Source of the DNA: Desmodus rotundus
Taxonomy: Eukaryota; Chordata; Mammalia; Chiroptera; Phyllostomidae
Length of the DNA: 64,000 bases
Assembly (NCBI RefSeq): GCF_022682495.2
Contig: NW_026527555.1
Span: 1-64,000, forward strand
Reading direction: 5' to 3'
A model generated the notes under the pieces. The model searched no databases, had not been told where the DNA came from, and was given only the letters and a program-made list of their open reading frames with translations. Within the stretch, counting starts at the first letter, position 1; every line of letters starts with the position of its first letter. The translations under genes and the position numbers were made by a program. Shown in pieces: positions 24,565 to 38,795 of the stretch.

Positions 24565-26586
24565 TGTGCTTTCATGGAGTGCGTTCATGATGAGAAAGTG
24601 ATTCTGTAGATCCTTGCACTCAAACACAGCAAGGTAAATGAAAACAGAGCAAAATAGCTGATCATAGGTTCTGAAGAGGGTATGTGATATGGTACAAGGC
24701 ACTCATTTCCAATTCAACTGATATGAGCACATTGATCTAGTGCCGCGTTTTTGCTGAACGCCACTTAACAGGAACATGTTCGTTCCCGAGTAACTTGGCA
24801 GATTTCAAACCGTTCACTCCTGTGCTGTGTGAGAGAAAGTGACTCGAGTAGAGTAAGGGGACTGCTAGCTGCGCATGCATTGCTACGTTAAAAACACTGT
24901 ATGGTCAAAGTGAGGCAGTAGGCTGCTGCTTCTCTTCTTCCCGGGGCTACGCTTTTCTGATGGAAAAAGTACCTAGGAGAAAACTCTACTGGGGACGCTC
25001 ATTCCCCTGCAAGGACCACAAAGTGCTATGCTAACATTCCCTCCTTTGCGGACGGGAAATCATTTCCGTAGCTCTTGGGCTATGACAGGAGCCAGAGATC
25101 CTATATTGCAGCAAGGTACTTGGGCAGGATGCTGACAAGGGTACGTACCATGTGAGACACCACTGCTTTCATCTCCTACTGCAATGAGAACATTGATAAC
25201 ACGTCAAATAGTGTGGATGGCTTTTGTTGAGAACACTTTTCGCACGACTTGATGTAATCCCTGAATGATGCAGGGGAGCTCAAACTCCTCACTGCTGTAT
25301 TCTCAGAGTGGAATGAATGCCCCCGTAGGCCCATGAGGTACTTTTCGCTTCTTCCTCCTTGAACGCTTCACGAACGGGTGGAGTCCGAGGGACGTAGTAT
25401 TGTCTCCATGGTTTCTTAGGCTACAGCCTTCTTCTCCCATCACATCTCCTACTGAGATGGGAACATTGAGAAGACGCTGAACCCGGAGACGGCTTAGGGA
25501 AAAAACCCGCTTCCTACGAAATAGGTGTATTCCCGAGTGATTTTGAGGAGCAAACAAATCTTCACGAATGTAGTATCATCCACCGGGAGCCCAACAGGCT
25601 ACTCTGAGATCCATATTCCCTAAGATCTTCAGAGACTTGGAGTCCAAGTCACGTAGCACGGCCTAGCGGCCTTCCAACGTCCGGATACGCTTTCCCCGCA
25701 GCACGCACAATTTGGCGAAAACAGTGGTAGCCAAGCTTACTCTAGTTCATAGTTGGCATAGTCCTGTGCTTCCGTTCACTCCTTTGTTTTGGGGAACGCG
25801 ATTCCGGAACTCTCTGGCTCGCAAAGTTACCGCCAAGGTGATCATACAGAAAACCCATTGAAATGACGTTCTAACTCGGCCGGTTCTATCGGCACCCCCT
25901 ACATTTCGCACTCTACTGAAACGAGTCCATTGACCTAGTTACCCGCTGGAGATGAAATGTGCTAATAAGGCACTTGTATGAAACATCCTGATTCCCTAGT
26001 TGTTTGGAAGCTGTGCATGAATTCCTTGCTGTTCTCGCAGAAGGAAATTCCGTCGAAAAGAGTCAGTGGACTGTGAGCTTCATGTGCATATCTAGGTTGG
26101 ACAAACAGTTTTGTCCACAGGACATAGTAGTCAGTAGCTGCAGGAAATCTTCGGACTCTGCTATTTTGCTGGAATAAAGAGAGCGGCGAAAAGCCCACAC
26201 TCGCAGCTCATTGTCCTGCAAAGTTCAGATGCTGCTATGCTCCTGTTCGTTCACTACCCATGGAAAATGATTTCAGTAGCATTTTGGTTAGGACACAACG
26301 CAAAGCTCTGATATATCAGACACCTTCCGTTTAAAGATAGGGTTAGGCATTAGGATTGTGGTAAGGATTAGCTTTATTATTAGGGTTAGGGTTAGGGTTA
26401 AGGATAGGGTTAGGGTTAGGGATAAGGTTAGGGTTAGCGATAGGGTTAGGGTTAGGGTTAGGGTTAGGGTTAGGGTTTGGGTTCATGTTACAGGTAGGTT
26501 TAGGTCTAGGGCTAGAGCTAGCTGACGGCCGCAGTTAGAAGAAAGTGTGTCATAGAAGATAGTGTATTTCATAGCTGTCATAGTTC
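24565..26586 (+). repeat. Copy 13, 2,022 bp, 11 bp deletion in telomere block
   Basis: The telomere block (26337-26483) has lost 11 bases at its 5' end, so GATAGGGTTAGG runs directly into CATTAGGATTG near 26348. It has a private substitution giving GAGCTCAAA near 25280 (an extra GAGCTC site). A at the copy-type site (24802). Confidence 0.97.
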
Positions 26587-28624
26587 TGTGCTTTCATGGA
26601 GTGCGTTCATGATGAGAAAGTGATTCTGTAGATCCTTGCACTCAAACACAGCAAGGTAAATGAAAACAGAGCAAAATAGCTGATCATAGGTTCTGAAGAG
26701 GGTATGTGATATGGTACAAGGCACTCATTTCCAATTCAACTGATATGAGCACATTGATCTAGTGCCGCGTTTTTGCTGAACGCCACTTAACAGGAACATG
26801 TTCGTTCCCGAGTAACTTGGCAGCTTTCAAACCGTTCACTCCTGTGCTGTGTGAGAGAAAGTGACTCGAGTAGAGTAAGGGGGACTGCTAGCTGCGCATG
26901 CATTGCTACGTTAAAAAACACTGTATGGTCAAAGTGAGGCAGTAGGCTGCTGCTTCTCTTCTTCCCGGGGCTACGCTTTTCTGATGGAAAAAGTACCTAG
27001 GAGAAAACTCTACTGGGGACGCTCATTCCCCTGCAAGGACCACAAAGTGCTATGCTAACATTCCCTCCTTTGCGGACGGGAAATCATTTCCGTAGCTCTT
27101 GGGCTATGACAGGAGCCAGAGATCCTATATTGCAGCAAGGTACTTGGGCAGGATGCTGACAAGGGTACGTACCATGTGAGACACCACTGCTTTCATCTCC
27201 TACTGCAATGAGAACATTGATAACACGTCAAATAGTGTGGATGGCTTTTGTTGAGAACACTTTTCGCACGACTTGATGTAATCCCTGAATGATGCAGGGG
27301 GAGCGCAAACTCCTCACTGCTGTATTCTCAGAGTGGAATGAATGCCCCCGTAGGCCCATGAGGTACTTTTCGCTTCTTCCTCCTTGAACGCTTCACGAAC
27401 GGGTGGAGTCCGAGGGACGTAGTATTGTCTCCATGGTTTCTTAGGCTACAGCCTTCTTCTCCCATCACATCTCCTACTGAGATGGGAACATTGAGAAGAC
27501 GCTGAACCCGGAGACGGCTTAGGGAAAAAACCCGCTTCCTACGAAATAGGTGTATTCCCGAGTGATTTTGAGGAGCAAACAAATCTTCACGAATGTAGTA
27601 TCATCCACCGGGAGCCCAACAGGCTACTCTGAGATCCATATTCCCTAAGATCTTCAGAGACTTGGAGTCCAAGTCACGTAGCACGGCCTAGCGGCCTTCC
27701 AACGTCCGGATACGCTTTCCCCGCAGCACGCACAATTTGGCGAAAACAGTGGTAGCCAAGCTTACTCTAGTTCATAGTTGGCATAGTCCTGTGCTTCCGT
27801 TCACTCCTTTGTTTTGGGGAACGCGATTCCGGAACTCTCTGGCTCGCAAAGTTACCGCCAAGGTGATCATACAGAAAACCCATTGAAATGACGTTCTAAC
27901 TCGGGCCGGTTCTATCGGCACCCCCTACATTTCGCACTCTACTGAAACGAGTCCATTGACCTAGTTACCCGCTGGAGATGAAATGTGCTAATAAGGCACT
28001 TGTATGAAACATCCTGATTCCCTAGTTGTTTGGAAGCTGTGCATGAATTCCTTGCTGTTCTCGCAGAAGGAAATTCCGTCGAAAAGAGTCAGTGGACTGT
28101 GAGCTTCATGTGCATATCTAGGTTGGACAAACAGTTTTGTCCACAGGACATAGTAGTCAGTAGCTGCAGGAAATCTTCGGACTCTGCTATTTTGCTGGAA
28201 TAAAGAGAGCGGCGAAAAGCCCACACTCGCAGCTCATTGTCCTGCAAAGTTCAGATGCTGCTATGCTCCTGTTCGTTCACTACCCATGGAAAATGATTTC
28301 AGTAGCATTTTGGTTAGGACACAACGCAAAGCTCTGATATATCAGACACCTTCCGTTTAAAGATAGGGTTAGGGTTAGGGCTAGCATTAGGATTGTGGTA
28401 AGGATTAGCTTTATTATTAGGGTTAGGGTTAGGGTTAAGGATAGGGTTAGGGTTAGGGATAAGGTTAGGGTTAGCGATAGGGTTAGGGTTAGGGTTAGGG
28501 TTAGGGTTAGGGTTTTGGGTTCATGTTACAGGTAGGTTTAGGTCTAGGGCTAGAGCTAGCTGACGGCCGCAGTTAGAAGAAAGTGTGTCATAGAAGATAG
28601 TGTATTTCATAGCTGTCATAGTTC
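26587..28624 (+). repeat. Copy 14, 2,038 bp
   Basis: Five 1-base run extensions explain the net +5: G near 26882, A near 26917, G near 27301, G near 27905 and T in the telomere block near 28516 (block 28363-28521). C at the copy-type site (26824). Confidence 0.97.
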
Positions 28625-30658
28625 TGTGCTTTCATGGAGTGCGTTCATGATGAGAAAGTGATTCTGTAGATCCTTGCACTCAAACACAGCAAGGTAAATG
28701 AAAACAGAGCAAAATAGCTGATCATAGGTTCTGAAGAGGGTATGTGATATGGTACAAGGCACTCATTTCCAATTCAACTGATATGAGCACATTGATCTAG
28801 TGCCGCGTTTTTGCTGAACGCCACTTAACAGGAACATGTTCGTTCCCGAGTAACTTGGCAGCTTTCAAACCGTTCACTCCTGTGCTGTGTGAGAGAAAGT
28901 GACTCGAGTAGAGTAAGGGGACTGCTAGCTGCGCATGCATTGCTACGTTAAAAACACTGTATGGTCAAAGTGAGGCAGTAGGCTGCTGCTTCTCTTCTTC
29001 CCTGGGGGCTACGCTTTTCTGATGGAAAAAGTACCTAGGAGAAAACTCTACTGGGGACGCTCATTCCCCTGCAAGGACCACAAAGTGCTATGCTAACATT
29101 CCCTCCTTTGCGGACGGGAAATCATTTCCGTAGCTCTTGGGCTATGACAGGAGCCAGAGATCCTATATTGCAGCAAGGTACTTGGGCAGGTGCTGACAAG
29201 GGTACGTACCATGTGAGACACCACTGCTTTCATCTCCTACTGCAATGAGAACATTGATAACACGTCAAATAGTGTGGATGGCTTTTGTTGAGAACACTTT
29301 TCGCACGACTTGATGTAATCCCTGAATGATGCAGGGGAGCGCAAACTCCTCACTGCTGTATTCTCAGAGTGGAATGAATGCCCCCGTAGGCCCATGAGGT
29401 ACTTTTCGCTTCTTCCTCCTTGAACGCTTCACGAACGGGTGGAGTCCGAGGGACGTAGTATTGTCTCCATGGTTTCTTAGGCTACAGCCTCTTCTCCCAT
29501 CACATCTCCTACTGAGATGGGAACATTGAGAAGACGCTGAACCCGGAGACGGCTTAGGGAAAAAACCCGCTTCCTACGAAATAGGTGTATTCCCGAGTGA
29601 TTTTGAGGAGCAAACAAATCTTCACGAATGTAGTATCATCCACCGGGAGCCCAACAGGCTACTCTGAGATCCATATTCCCTAAGATCTTCAGAGACTTGG
29701 AGTCCAAGTCACGTAGCACGGCCTAGCGGCCTTCCAACGTCCGGATACGCTTTCCCCGCAGCACGCACAATTTGGCGAAAACAGTGGTAGCCAAGCTTAC
29801 TCTAGTTCATAGTTGGCATAGTCCTGTGCTTCCGTTCACTCCTTTGTTTTGGGGAACGCGATTCCGGAACTCTCTGGCTCGCAAAGTTACCGCCAAGGTG
29901 ATCATACAGAAAACCCATTGAAATGACGTTCTAACTCGGCCGGTTCTATCGGCACCCCCTACATTTCGCACTCTACTGAAACGAGTCCATTGACCTAGTT
30001 ACCCGCTGGAGATGAAATGTGCTAATAAGGCACTTGTATGAAACATCCTGATTCCCTAGTTGTTTGGAAGCTGTGCATGAATTCCTTGCTGTTCTCGCAG
30101 AAGGAAATTCCGTCGAAAAGAGTCAGTGGACTGTGAGCTTCATGTGCATATCTAGGTTGGACAAACAGTTTTGTCCACAGGACATAGTAGTCAGTAGCTG
30201 CAGGAAATCTTCGGACTCTGCTATTTTGCTGGAATAAAGAGAGCGGCGAAAAGCCCACACTCGCAGCTCATTGTCCTGCAAAGTTCAGATGCTGCTATGC
30301 TCCTGTTCGTTCACTACCCATGGAAAATGATTTCAGTAGCATTTTGGTTAGGACACAACGCAAAGCTCTGATATATCAGACACCTTCCGTTTAAAGATAG
30401 GGTTAGGGTTAGGGCTAGCATTAGGATTGTGGTAAGGATTAGCTTTATTATTAGGGTTAGGGTTAGGGTTAAGGATAGGGTTAGGGTTAGGGATAAGGTT
30501 AGGGTTAGCGATAGGGTTAGGGTTAGGGTTAGGGGTTAGGGTTAGGGTTTGGGTTCATGTTACAGGTAGGTTTAGGTCTAGGGCTAGAGCTAGCTGACGG
30601 CCGCAGTTAGAAGAAAGTGTGTCATAGAAGATAGTGTATTTCATAGCTGTCATAGTTC
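28625..30658 (+). repeat. Copy 15, 2,034 bp
   Basis: It has CCCTGGGGG near 29001 (two extra bases), lost A near 29190, lost T near 29490 and an extra G in the telomere block near 30535 (block 30397-30555). The net is +1. The losses break the recurring minus-strand frame here. C at the copy-type site (28862). Confidence 0.97.
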
Positions 30659-32693
30659 TGTGCTTTCATGGAGTGCGTTCATGATGAGAAAGTGATTCTG
30701 TAGATCCTTGCACTCAAACACAGCAAGGTAAATGAAAACAGAGCAAAATAGCTGATCATAGGTTCTGAAGAGGGTATGTGATATGGTACAAGGCACTCAT
30801 TTCCAATTCAACTGATATGAGCACATTGATCTAGTGCCGCGTTTTTGCTGAACGCCACTTAACAGGAACATGTTCGTTCCCGAGTAACTTGGCAGATTTC
30901 AAACCGTTCACTCCTGTGCTGTGTGAGAGGAAAGTGACTCGAGTAGAGTAAGGGGACTGCTAGCTGCGCATGCATTGCTACGTTAAAAACACTGTATGGT
31001 CAAAGTGAGGCAGTAGGCTGCTGCTTCTCTTCTTCCCGGGGCTACGCTTTTCTGATGGAAAAAGTACCTAGGAGAAAACTCTACTGGGGACGCTCATTCC
31101 CCTGCAAGGACCACAAAGTGCTATGCTAACATTCCCTCCTTTGCGGACGGGAAATCATTTCCGTAGCTCTTGGGCTATGACAGGAGCCAGAGATCCTATA
31201 TTGCAGCAAGGTACTTGGGCAGGATGCTGACAAGGGTACGTACCATGTGAGGACACCACTGCTTTCATCTCCTACTGCAATGAGAACATTGATAACACGT
31301 CAAATAGTGTGGATGGCTTTTGTTGAGAACACTTTTCGCACGACTTGATGTAATCCCTGAATGATGCAGGGGAGCGCAAACTCCTCACTGCTGTATTCTC
31401 AGAGTGGAATGAATGCCCCCGTAGGCCCATGAGGTACTTTTCGCTTCTTCCTCCTTGAACGCTTCACGAACGGGTGGAGTCCGAGGGACGTAGTATTGTC
31501 TCCATGGTTTCTTAGGCTACAGCCTTCTTCTCCCATCACATCTCCTACTGAGATGGGAACATTGAGAAGACGCTGAACCCGGAGACGGCTTAGGGAAAAA
31601 ACCCGCTTCCTACGAAATAGGTGTATTCCCGAGTGATTTTGAGGAGCAAACAAATCTTCACGAATGTAGTATCATCCACCGGGAGCCCAACAGGCTACTC
31701 TGAGATCCATATTCCCTAAGATCTTCAGAGACTTGGAGTCCAAGTCACGTAGCACGGCCTAGCGGCCTTCCAACGTCCGGATACGCTTTCCCCGCAGCAC
31801 GCACAATTTGGCGAAACAGTGGTAGCCAAGCTTACTCTAGTTCATAGTTGGCATAGTCCTGTGCTTCCGTTCACTCCTTTGTTTTGGGGAACGCGATTCC
31901 GGAACTCTCTGGCTCGCAAAGTTACCGCCAAGGTGATCATACAGAAAACCCATTGAAATGACGTTCTAACTCGGCCGGTTCTATCGGCACCCCCTACATT
32001 TCGCACTCTACTGAAACGAGTCCATTGACCTAGTTACCCGCTGGAGATGAAATGTGCTAATAAGGCACTTGTATGAAACATCCTGATTCCCTAGTTGTTT
32101 GGAAGCTGTGCATGAATTCCTTGCTGTTCTCGCAGAAGGAAATTCCGTCGAAAAGAGTCAGTGGACTGTGAGCTTCATGTGCATATCTAGGTTGGACAAA
32201 CAGTTTTTGTCCACAGGACATAGTAGTCAGTAGCTGCAGGAAATCTTCGGACTCTGCTATTTTGCTGGAATAAAGAGAGCGGCGAAAAGCCCACACTCGC
32301 AGCTCATTGTCCTGCAAAGTTCAGATGCTGCTATGCTCCTGTTCGTTCACTACCCATGGAAAATGATTTCAGTAGCATTTTGGTTAGGACACAACGCAAA
32401 GCTCTGATATATCAGACACCTTCCGTTTAAAGATAGGGTTAGGGTTAGGGCTAGCATTAGGATTGTGGTAAGGATTAGCTTTATTATTAGGGTTAGGGTT
32501 AGGGTTAAGGATAGGGTTAGGGTTAGGGATAAGGTTAGGGTTAGCGATAGGGTTAGGGTTAGGGTTAGGGTTAGGGTTAGGGTTTGGGTTCATGTTACAG
32601 GTAGGTTTAGGTCTAGGGCTAGAGCTAGCTGACGGCCGCAGTTAGAAGAAAGTGTGTCATAGAAGATAGTGTATTTCATAGCTGTCATAGTTC
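30659..32693 (+). repeat. Copy 16, 2,035 bp
   Basis: It has an extra G near 30930, an extra G near 31251, a lost A near 31817 and an extra T near 32210. The net is +2. The telomere block is at 32433-32590. A at the copy-type site (30896). Confidence 0.97.
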
Positions 32694-34729
32694 TGTGCTT
32701 TCATGGAGTGCGTTCATGATGAGAAAGTGATTCTGTAGATCCTTGCACTCAAACACAGCAAGGTAAATGAAAACAGAGCAAAATAGCTGATCATAGGTTC
32801 TGAAGAGGGTATGTGATATGGTACAAAGGCACTCATTTCCAATTCAACTGATATGAGCACATTGATCTAGTGCCGCGTTTTTGCTGAACGCCACTTAACA
32901 GGAACATGTTCGTTCCCGAGTAACTTGGCAGCTTTCAAACCGTTCACTCCTGTGCTGTGTGAGAGAAAGTGACTCGAGTAGAGTAAGGGGACTGCTAGCT
33001 GCGCATGGCATTGCTACGTTAAAAACACTGTATGGTCAAAGTGAGGCAGTAGGCTGCTGCTTCTCTTCTTCCCGGGGCTACGCTTTTCTGATGGAAAAAG
33101 TACCTAGGAGAAAACTCTACTGGGGACGCTCATTCCCCTGCAAGGACCACAAAGTGCTATGCTAACATTCCCTCCTTTGCGGACGGGAAATCATTTCCGT
33201 AGCTCTTGGGCTATGACAGGAGCCAGAGATCCTATATTGCAGCAAGGTACTTGGGCAGGATGCTGACAAGGGTACGTACCATGTGAGACACCACTGCTTT
33301 CATCTCCTACTGCAATGAGAACATTGATAACACGTCAAATAGTGTGGATGGCTTTTGTTGAGAACACTTTTCGCACGACTTGATGTAATCCCTGAATGAT
33401 GCAGGGGGAGCGCAAACTCCTCACTGCTGTATTCTCAGAGTGGAATGAATGCCCCCGTAGGCCCATGAGGTACTTTTCGCTTCTTCCTCCTTGAACGCTT
33501 CACGAACGGGTGGAGTCCGAGGGACGTAGTATTGTCTCCATGGTTTCTTAGGCTACAGCCTTCTTCTCCCATCACATCTCCTACTGAGATGGGAACATTG
33601 AGAAGACGCTGAACCCGGAGACGGCTTAGGGAAAAAACCCGCTTCCTACGAAATAGGTGTATTCCCGAGTGATTTTGAGGAGCAAACAAATCTTCACGAA
33701 TGTAGTATCATCCACCGGGAGCCCAACAGGCTACTCTGAGATCCATATTCCCTAAGATCTTCAGAGACTTGGAGTCCAAGTCACGTAGCACGGCCTAGCG
33801 GCCTTCCAACGTCCGGATACGCTTTCCCCGCAGCACGCACAATTTGGCGAAAACAGTGGTAGCCAAGCTTACTCTAGTTCATAGTTGGCATAGTCCTGTG
33901 CTTCCGTTCACTCCTTTGTTTTGGGGAACGCGATTCCGGAACTCTCTGGCTCGCAAAGTTACCGCCAAGGTGATCATACAGAAAACCCATTGAAATGACG
34001 TTCTAACTCGGCCGGTTCTATCGGCACCCCCTACATTTCGCACTCTACTGAAACGAGTCCATTGACCTAGTTACCCGCTGGAGATGAAATGTGCTAATAA
34101 GGCACTTGTATGAAACATCCTGATTCCCTAGTTGTTTGGAAGCTGTGCATGAATTCCTTGCTGTTCTCGCAGAAGGAAATTCCGTCGAAAAGAGTCAGTG
34201 GACTGTGAGCTTCATGTGCATATCTAGGTTGGACAAACAGTTTTGTCCACAGGACATAGTAGTCAGTAGCTGCAGGAAATCTTCGGACTCTGCTATTTTG
34301 CTGGAATAAAGAGAGCGGCGAAAAGCCCACACTCGCAGCTCATTGTCCTGCAAAGTTCAGATGCTGCTATGCTCCTGTTCGTTCACTACCCATGGAAAAT
34401 GATTTCAGTAGCATTTTGGTTAGGACACAACGCAAAGCTCTGATATATCAGACACCTTCCGTTTAAAGATAGGGTTAGGGTTAGGGCTAGCATTAGGATT
34501 GTGGTAAGGATTAGCTTTATTATTAGGGTTAGGGTTAGGGTTAAGGATAGGGTTAGGGTTAGGGATAAGGTTAGGGTTAGCGATAGGGTTAGGGTTAGGG
34601 TTAGGGTTAGGGTTAGGGTTTGGGTTCATGTTACAGGTAGGTTTAGGTCTAGGGCTAGAGCTAGCTGACGGCCGCAGTTAGAAGAAAGTGTGTCATAGAA
34701 GATAGTGTATTTCATAGCTGTCATAGTTC
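32694..34729 (+). repeat. Copy 17, 2,036 bp
   Basis: It has an extra A near 32827, an extra G near 33008 and an extra G near 33405. These are the last indels before a long clean stretch. The telomere block is at 34469-34626. C at the copy-type site. Confidence 0.97.
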
Positions 34730-36762
34730 TGTGCTTTCATGGAGTGCGTTCATGATGAGAAAGTGATTCTGTAGATCCTTGCACTCAAACACAGCAAGGT
34801 AAATGAAAACAGAGCAAAATAGCTGATCATAGGTTCTGAAGAGGGTATGTGATATGGTACAAGGCACTCATTTCCAATTCAACTGATATGAGCACATTGA
34901 TCTAGTGCCGCGTTTTTGCTGAACGCCACTTAACAGGAACATGTTCGTTCCCGAGTAACTTGGCAGATTTCAAACCGTTCACTCCTGTGCTGTGTGAGAG
35001 AAAGTGACTCGAGTAGAGTAAGGGGACTGCTAGCTGCGCATGCATTGCTACGTTAAAAACACTGTATGGTCAAAGTGAGGCAGTAGGCTGCTGCTTCTCT
35101 TCTTCCCGGGGCTACGCTTTTCTGATGGAAAAAGTACCTAGGAGAAAACTCTACTGGGGACGCTCATTCCCCTGCAAGGACCACAAAGTGCTATGCTAAC
35201 ATTCCCTCCTTTGCGGACGGGAAATCATTTCCGTAGCTCTTGGGCTATGACAGGAGCCAGAGATCCTATATTGCAGCAAGGTACTTGGGCAGGATGCTGA
35301 CAAGGGTACGTACCATGTGAGACACCACTGCTTTCATCTCCTACTGCAATGAGAACATTGATAACACGTCAAATAGTGTGGATGGCTTTTGTTGAGAACA
35401 CTTTTCGCACGACTTGATGTAATCCCTGAATGATGCAGGGGAGCGCAAACTCCTCACTGCTGTATTCTCAGAGTGGAATGAATGCCCCCGTAGGCCCATG
35501 AGGTACTTTTCGCTTCTTCCTCCTTGAACGCTTCACGAACGGGTGGAGTCCGAGGGACGTAGTATTGTCTCCATGGTTTCTTAGGCTACAGCCTTCTTCT
35601 CCCATCACATCTCCTACTGAGATGGGAACATTGAGAAGACGCTGAACCCGGAGACGGCTTAGGGAAAAAACCCGCTTCCTACGAAATAGGTGTATTCCCG
35701 AGTGATTTTGAGGAGCAAACAAATCTTCACGAATGTAGTATCATCCACCGGGAGCCCAACAGGCTACTCTGAGATCCATATTCCCTAAGATCTTCAGAGA
35801 CTTGGAGTCCAAGTCACGTAGCACGGCCTAGCGGCCTTCCAACGTCCGGATACGCTTTCCCCGCAGCACGCACAATTTGGCGAAAACAGTGGTAGCCAAG
35901 CTTACTCTAGTTCATAGTTGGCATAGTCCTGTGCTTCCGTTCACTCCTTTGTTTTGGGGAACGCGATTCCGGAACTCTCTGGCTCGCAAAGTTACCGCCA
36001 AGGTGATCATACAGAAAACCCATTGAAATGACGTTCTAACTCGGCCGGTTCTATCGGCACCCCCTACATTTCGCACTCTACTGAAACGAGTCCATTGACC
36101 TAGTTACCCGCTGGAGATGAAATGTGCTAATAAGGCACTTGTATGAAACATCCTGATTCCCTAGTTGTTTGGAAGCTGTGCATGAATTCCTTGCTGTTCT
36201 CGCAGAAGGAAATTCCGTCGAAAAGAGTCAGTGGACTGTGAGCTTCATGTGCATATCTAGGTTGGACAAACAGTTTTGTCCACAGGACATAGTAGTCAGT
36301 AGCTGCAGGAAATCTTCGGACTCTGCTATTTTGCTGGAATAAAGAGAGCGGCGAAAAGCCCACACTCGCAGCTCATTGTCCTGCAAAGTTCAGATGCTGC
36401 TATGCTCCTGTTCGTTCACTACCCATGGAAAATGATTTCAGTAGCATTTTGGTTAGGACACAACGCAAAGCTCTGATATATCAGACACCTTCCGTTTAAA
36501 GATAGGGTTAGGGTTAGGGCTAGCATTAGGATTGTGGTAAGGATTAGCTTTATTATTAGGGTTAGGGTTAGGGTTAAGGATAGGGTTAGGGTTAGGGATA
36601 AGGTTAGGGTTAGCGATAGGGTTAGGGTTAGGGTTAGGGTTAGGGTTAGGGTTTGGGTTCATGTTACAGGTAGGTTTAGGTCTAGGGCTAGAGCTAGCTG
36701 ACGGCCGCAGTTAGAAGAAAGTGTGTCATAGAAGATAGTGTATTTCATAGCTGTCATAGTTC
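34730..36762 (+). repeat. Copy 18, 2,033 bp
   Basis: Matches the reference except A at the copy-type site (34967). The telomere block is at 36502-36659. Confidence 0.97.
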
Positions 36763-38795
36763 TGTGCTTTCATGGAGTGCGTTCATGATGAGAAAGTGAT
36801 TCTGTAGATCCTTGCACTCAAACACAGCAAGGTAAATGAAAACAGAGCAAAATAGCTGATCATAGGTTCTGAAGAGGGTATGTGATATGGTACAAGGCAC
36901 TCATTTCCAATTCAACTGATATGAGCACATTGATCTAGTGCCGCGTTTTTGCTGAACGCCACTTAACAGGAACATGTTCGTTCCCGAGTAACTTGGCAGC
37001 TTTCAAACCGTTCACTCCTGTGCTGTGTGAGAGAAAGTGACTCGAGTAGAGTAAGGGGACTGCTAGCTGCGCATGCATTGCTACGTTAAAAACACTGTAT
37101 GGTCAAAGTGAGGCAGTAGGCTGCTGCTTCTCTTCTTCCCGGGGCTACGCTTTTCTGATGGAAAAAGTACCTAGGAGAAAACTCTACTGGGGACGCTCAT
37201 TCCCCTGCAAGGACCACAAAGTGCTATGCTAACATTCCCTCCTTTGCGGACGGGAAATCATTTCCGTAGCTCTTGGGCTATGACAGGAGCCAGAGATCCT
37301 ATATTGCAGCAAGGTACTTGGGCAGGATGCTGACAAGGGTACGTACCATGTGAGACACCACTGCTTTCATCTCCTACTGCAATGAGAACATTGATAACAC
37401 GTCAAATAGTGTGGATGGCTTTTGTTGAGAACACTTTTCGCACGACTTGATGTAATCCCTGAATGATGCAGGGGAGCGCAAACTCCTCACTGCTGTATTC
37501 TCAGAGTGGAATGAATGCCCCCGTAGGCCCATGAGGTACTTTTCGCTTCTTCCTCCTTGAACGCTTCACGAACGGGTGGAGTCCGAGGGACGTAGTATTG
37601 TCTCCATGGTTTCTTAGGCTACAGCCTTCTTCTCCCATCACATCTCCTACTGAGATGGGAACATTGAGAAGACGCTGAACCCGGAGACGGCTTAGGGAAA
37701 AAACCCGCTTCCTACGAAATAGGTGTATTCCCGAGTGATTTTGAGGAGCAAACAAATCTTCACGAATGTAGTATCATCCACCGGGAGCCCAACAGGCTAC
37801 TCTGAGATCCATATTCCCTAAGATCTTCAGAGACTTGGAGTCCAAGTCACGTAGCACGGCCTAGCGGCCTTCCAACGTCCGGATACGCTTTCCCCGCAGC
37901 ACGCACAATTTGGCGAAAACAGTGGTAGCCAAGCTTACTCTAGTTCATAGTTGGCATAGTCCTGTGCTTCCGTTCACTCCTTTGTTTTGGGGAACGCGAT
38001 TCCGGAACTCTCTGGCTCGCAAAGTTACCGCCAAGGTGATCATACAGAAAACCCATTGAAATGACGTTCTAACTCGGCCGGTTCTATCGGCACCCCCTAC
38101 ATTTCGCACTCTACTGAAACGAGTCCATTGACCTAGTTACCCGCTGGAGATGAAATGTGCTAATAAGGCACTTGTATGAAACATCCTGATTCCCTAGTTG
38201 TTTGGAAGCTGTGCATGAATTCCTTGCTGTTCTCGCAGAAGGAAATTCCGTCGAAAAGAGTCAGTGGACTGTGAGCTTCATGTGCATATCTAGGTTGGAC
38301 AAACAGTTTTGTCCACAGGACATAGTAGTCAGTAGCTGCAGGAAATCTTCGGACTCTGCTATTTTGCTGGAATAAAGAGAGCGGCGAAAAGCCCACACTC
38401 GCAGCTCATTGTCCTGCAAAGTTCAGATGCTGCTATGCTCCTGTTCGTTCACTACCCATGGAAAATGATTTCAGTAGCATTTTGGTTAGGACACAACGCA
38501 AAGCTCTGATATATCAGACACCTTCCGTTTAAAGATAGGGTTAGGGTTAGGGCTAGCATTAGGATTGTGGTAAGGATTAGCTTTATTATTAGGGTTAGGG
38601 TTAGGGTTAAGGATAGGGTTAGGGTTAGGGATAAGGTTAGGGTTAGCGATAGGGTTAGGGTTAGGGTTAGGGTTAGGGTTAGGGTTTGGGTTCATGTTAC
38701 AGGTAGGTTTAGGTCTAGGGCTAGAGCTAGCTGACGGCCGCAGTTAGAAGAAAGTGTGTCATAGAAGATAGTGTATTTCATAGCTGTCATAGTTC
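36763..38795 (+). repeat. Copy 19, 2,033 bp
   Basis: Matches the reference, with C at the copy-type site. It is the last copy with the GCCCCCG form at unit position 760. The telomere block is at 38535-38692. Confidence 0.97.
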
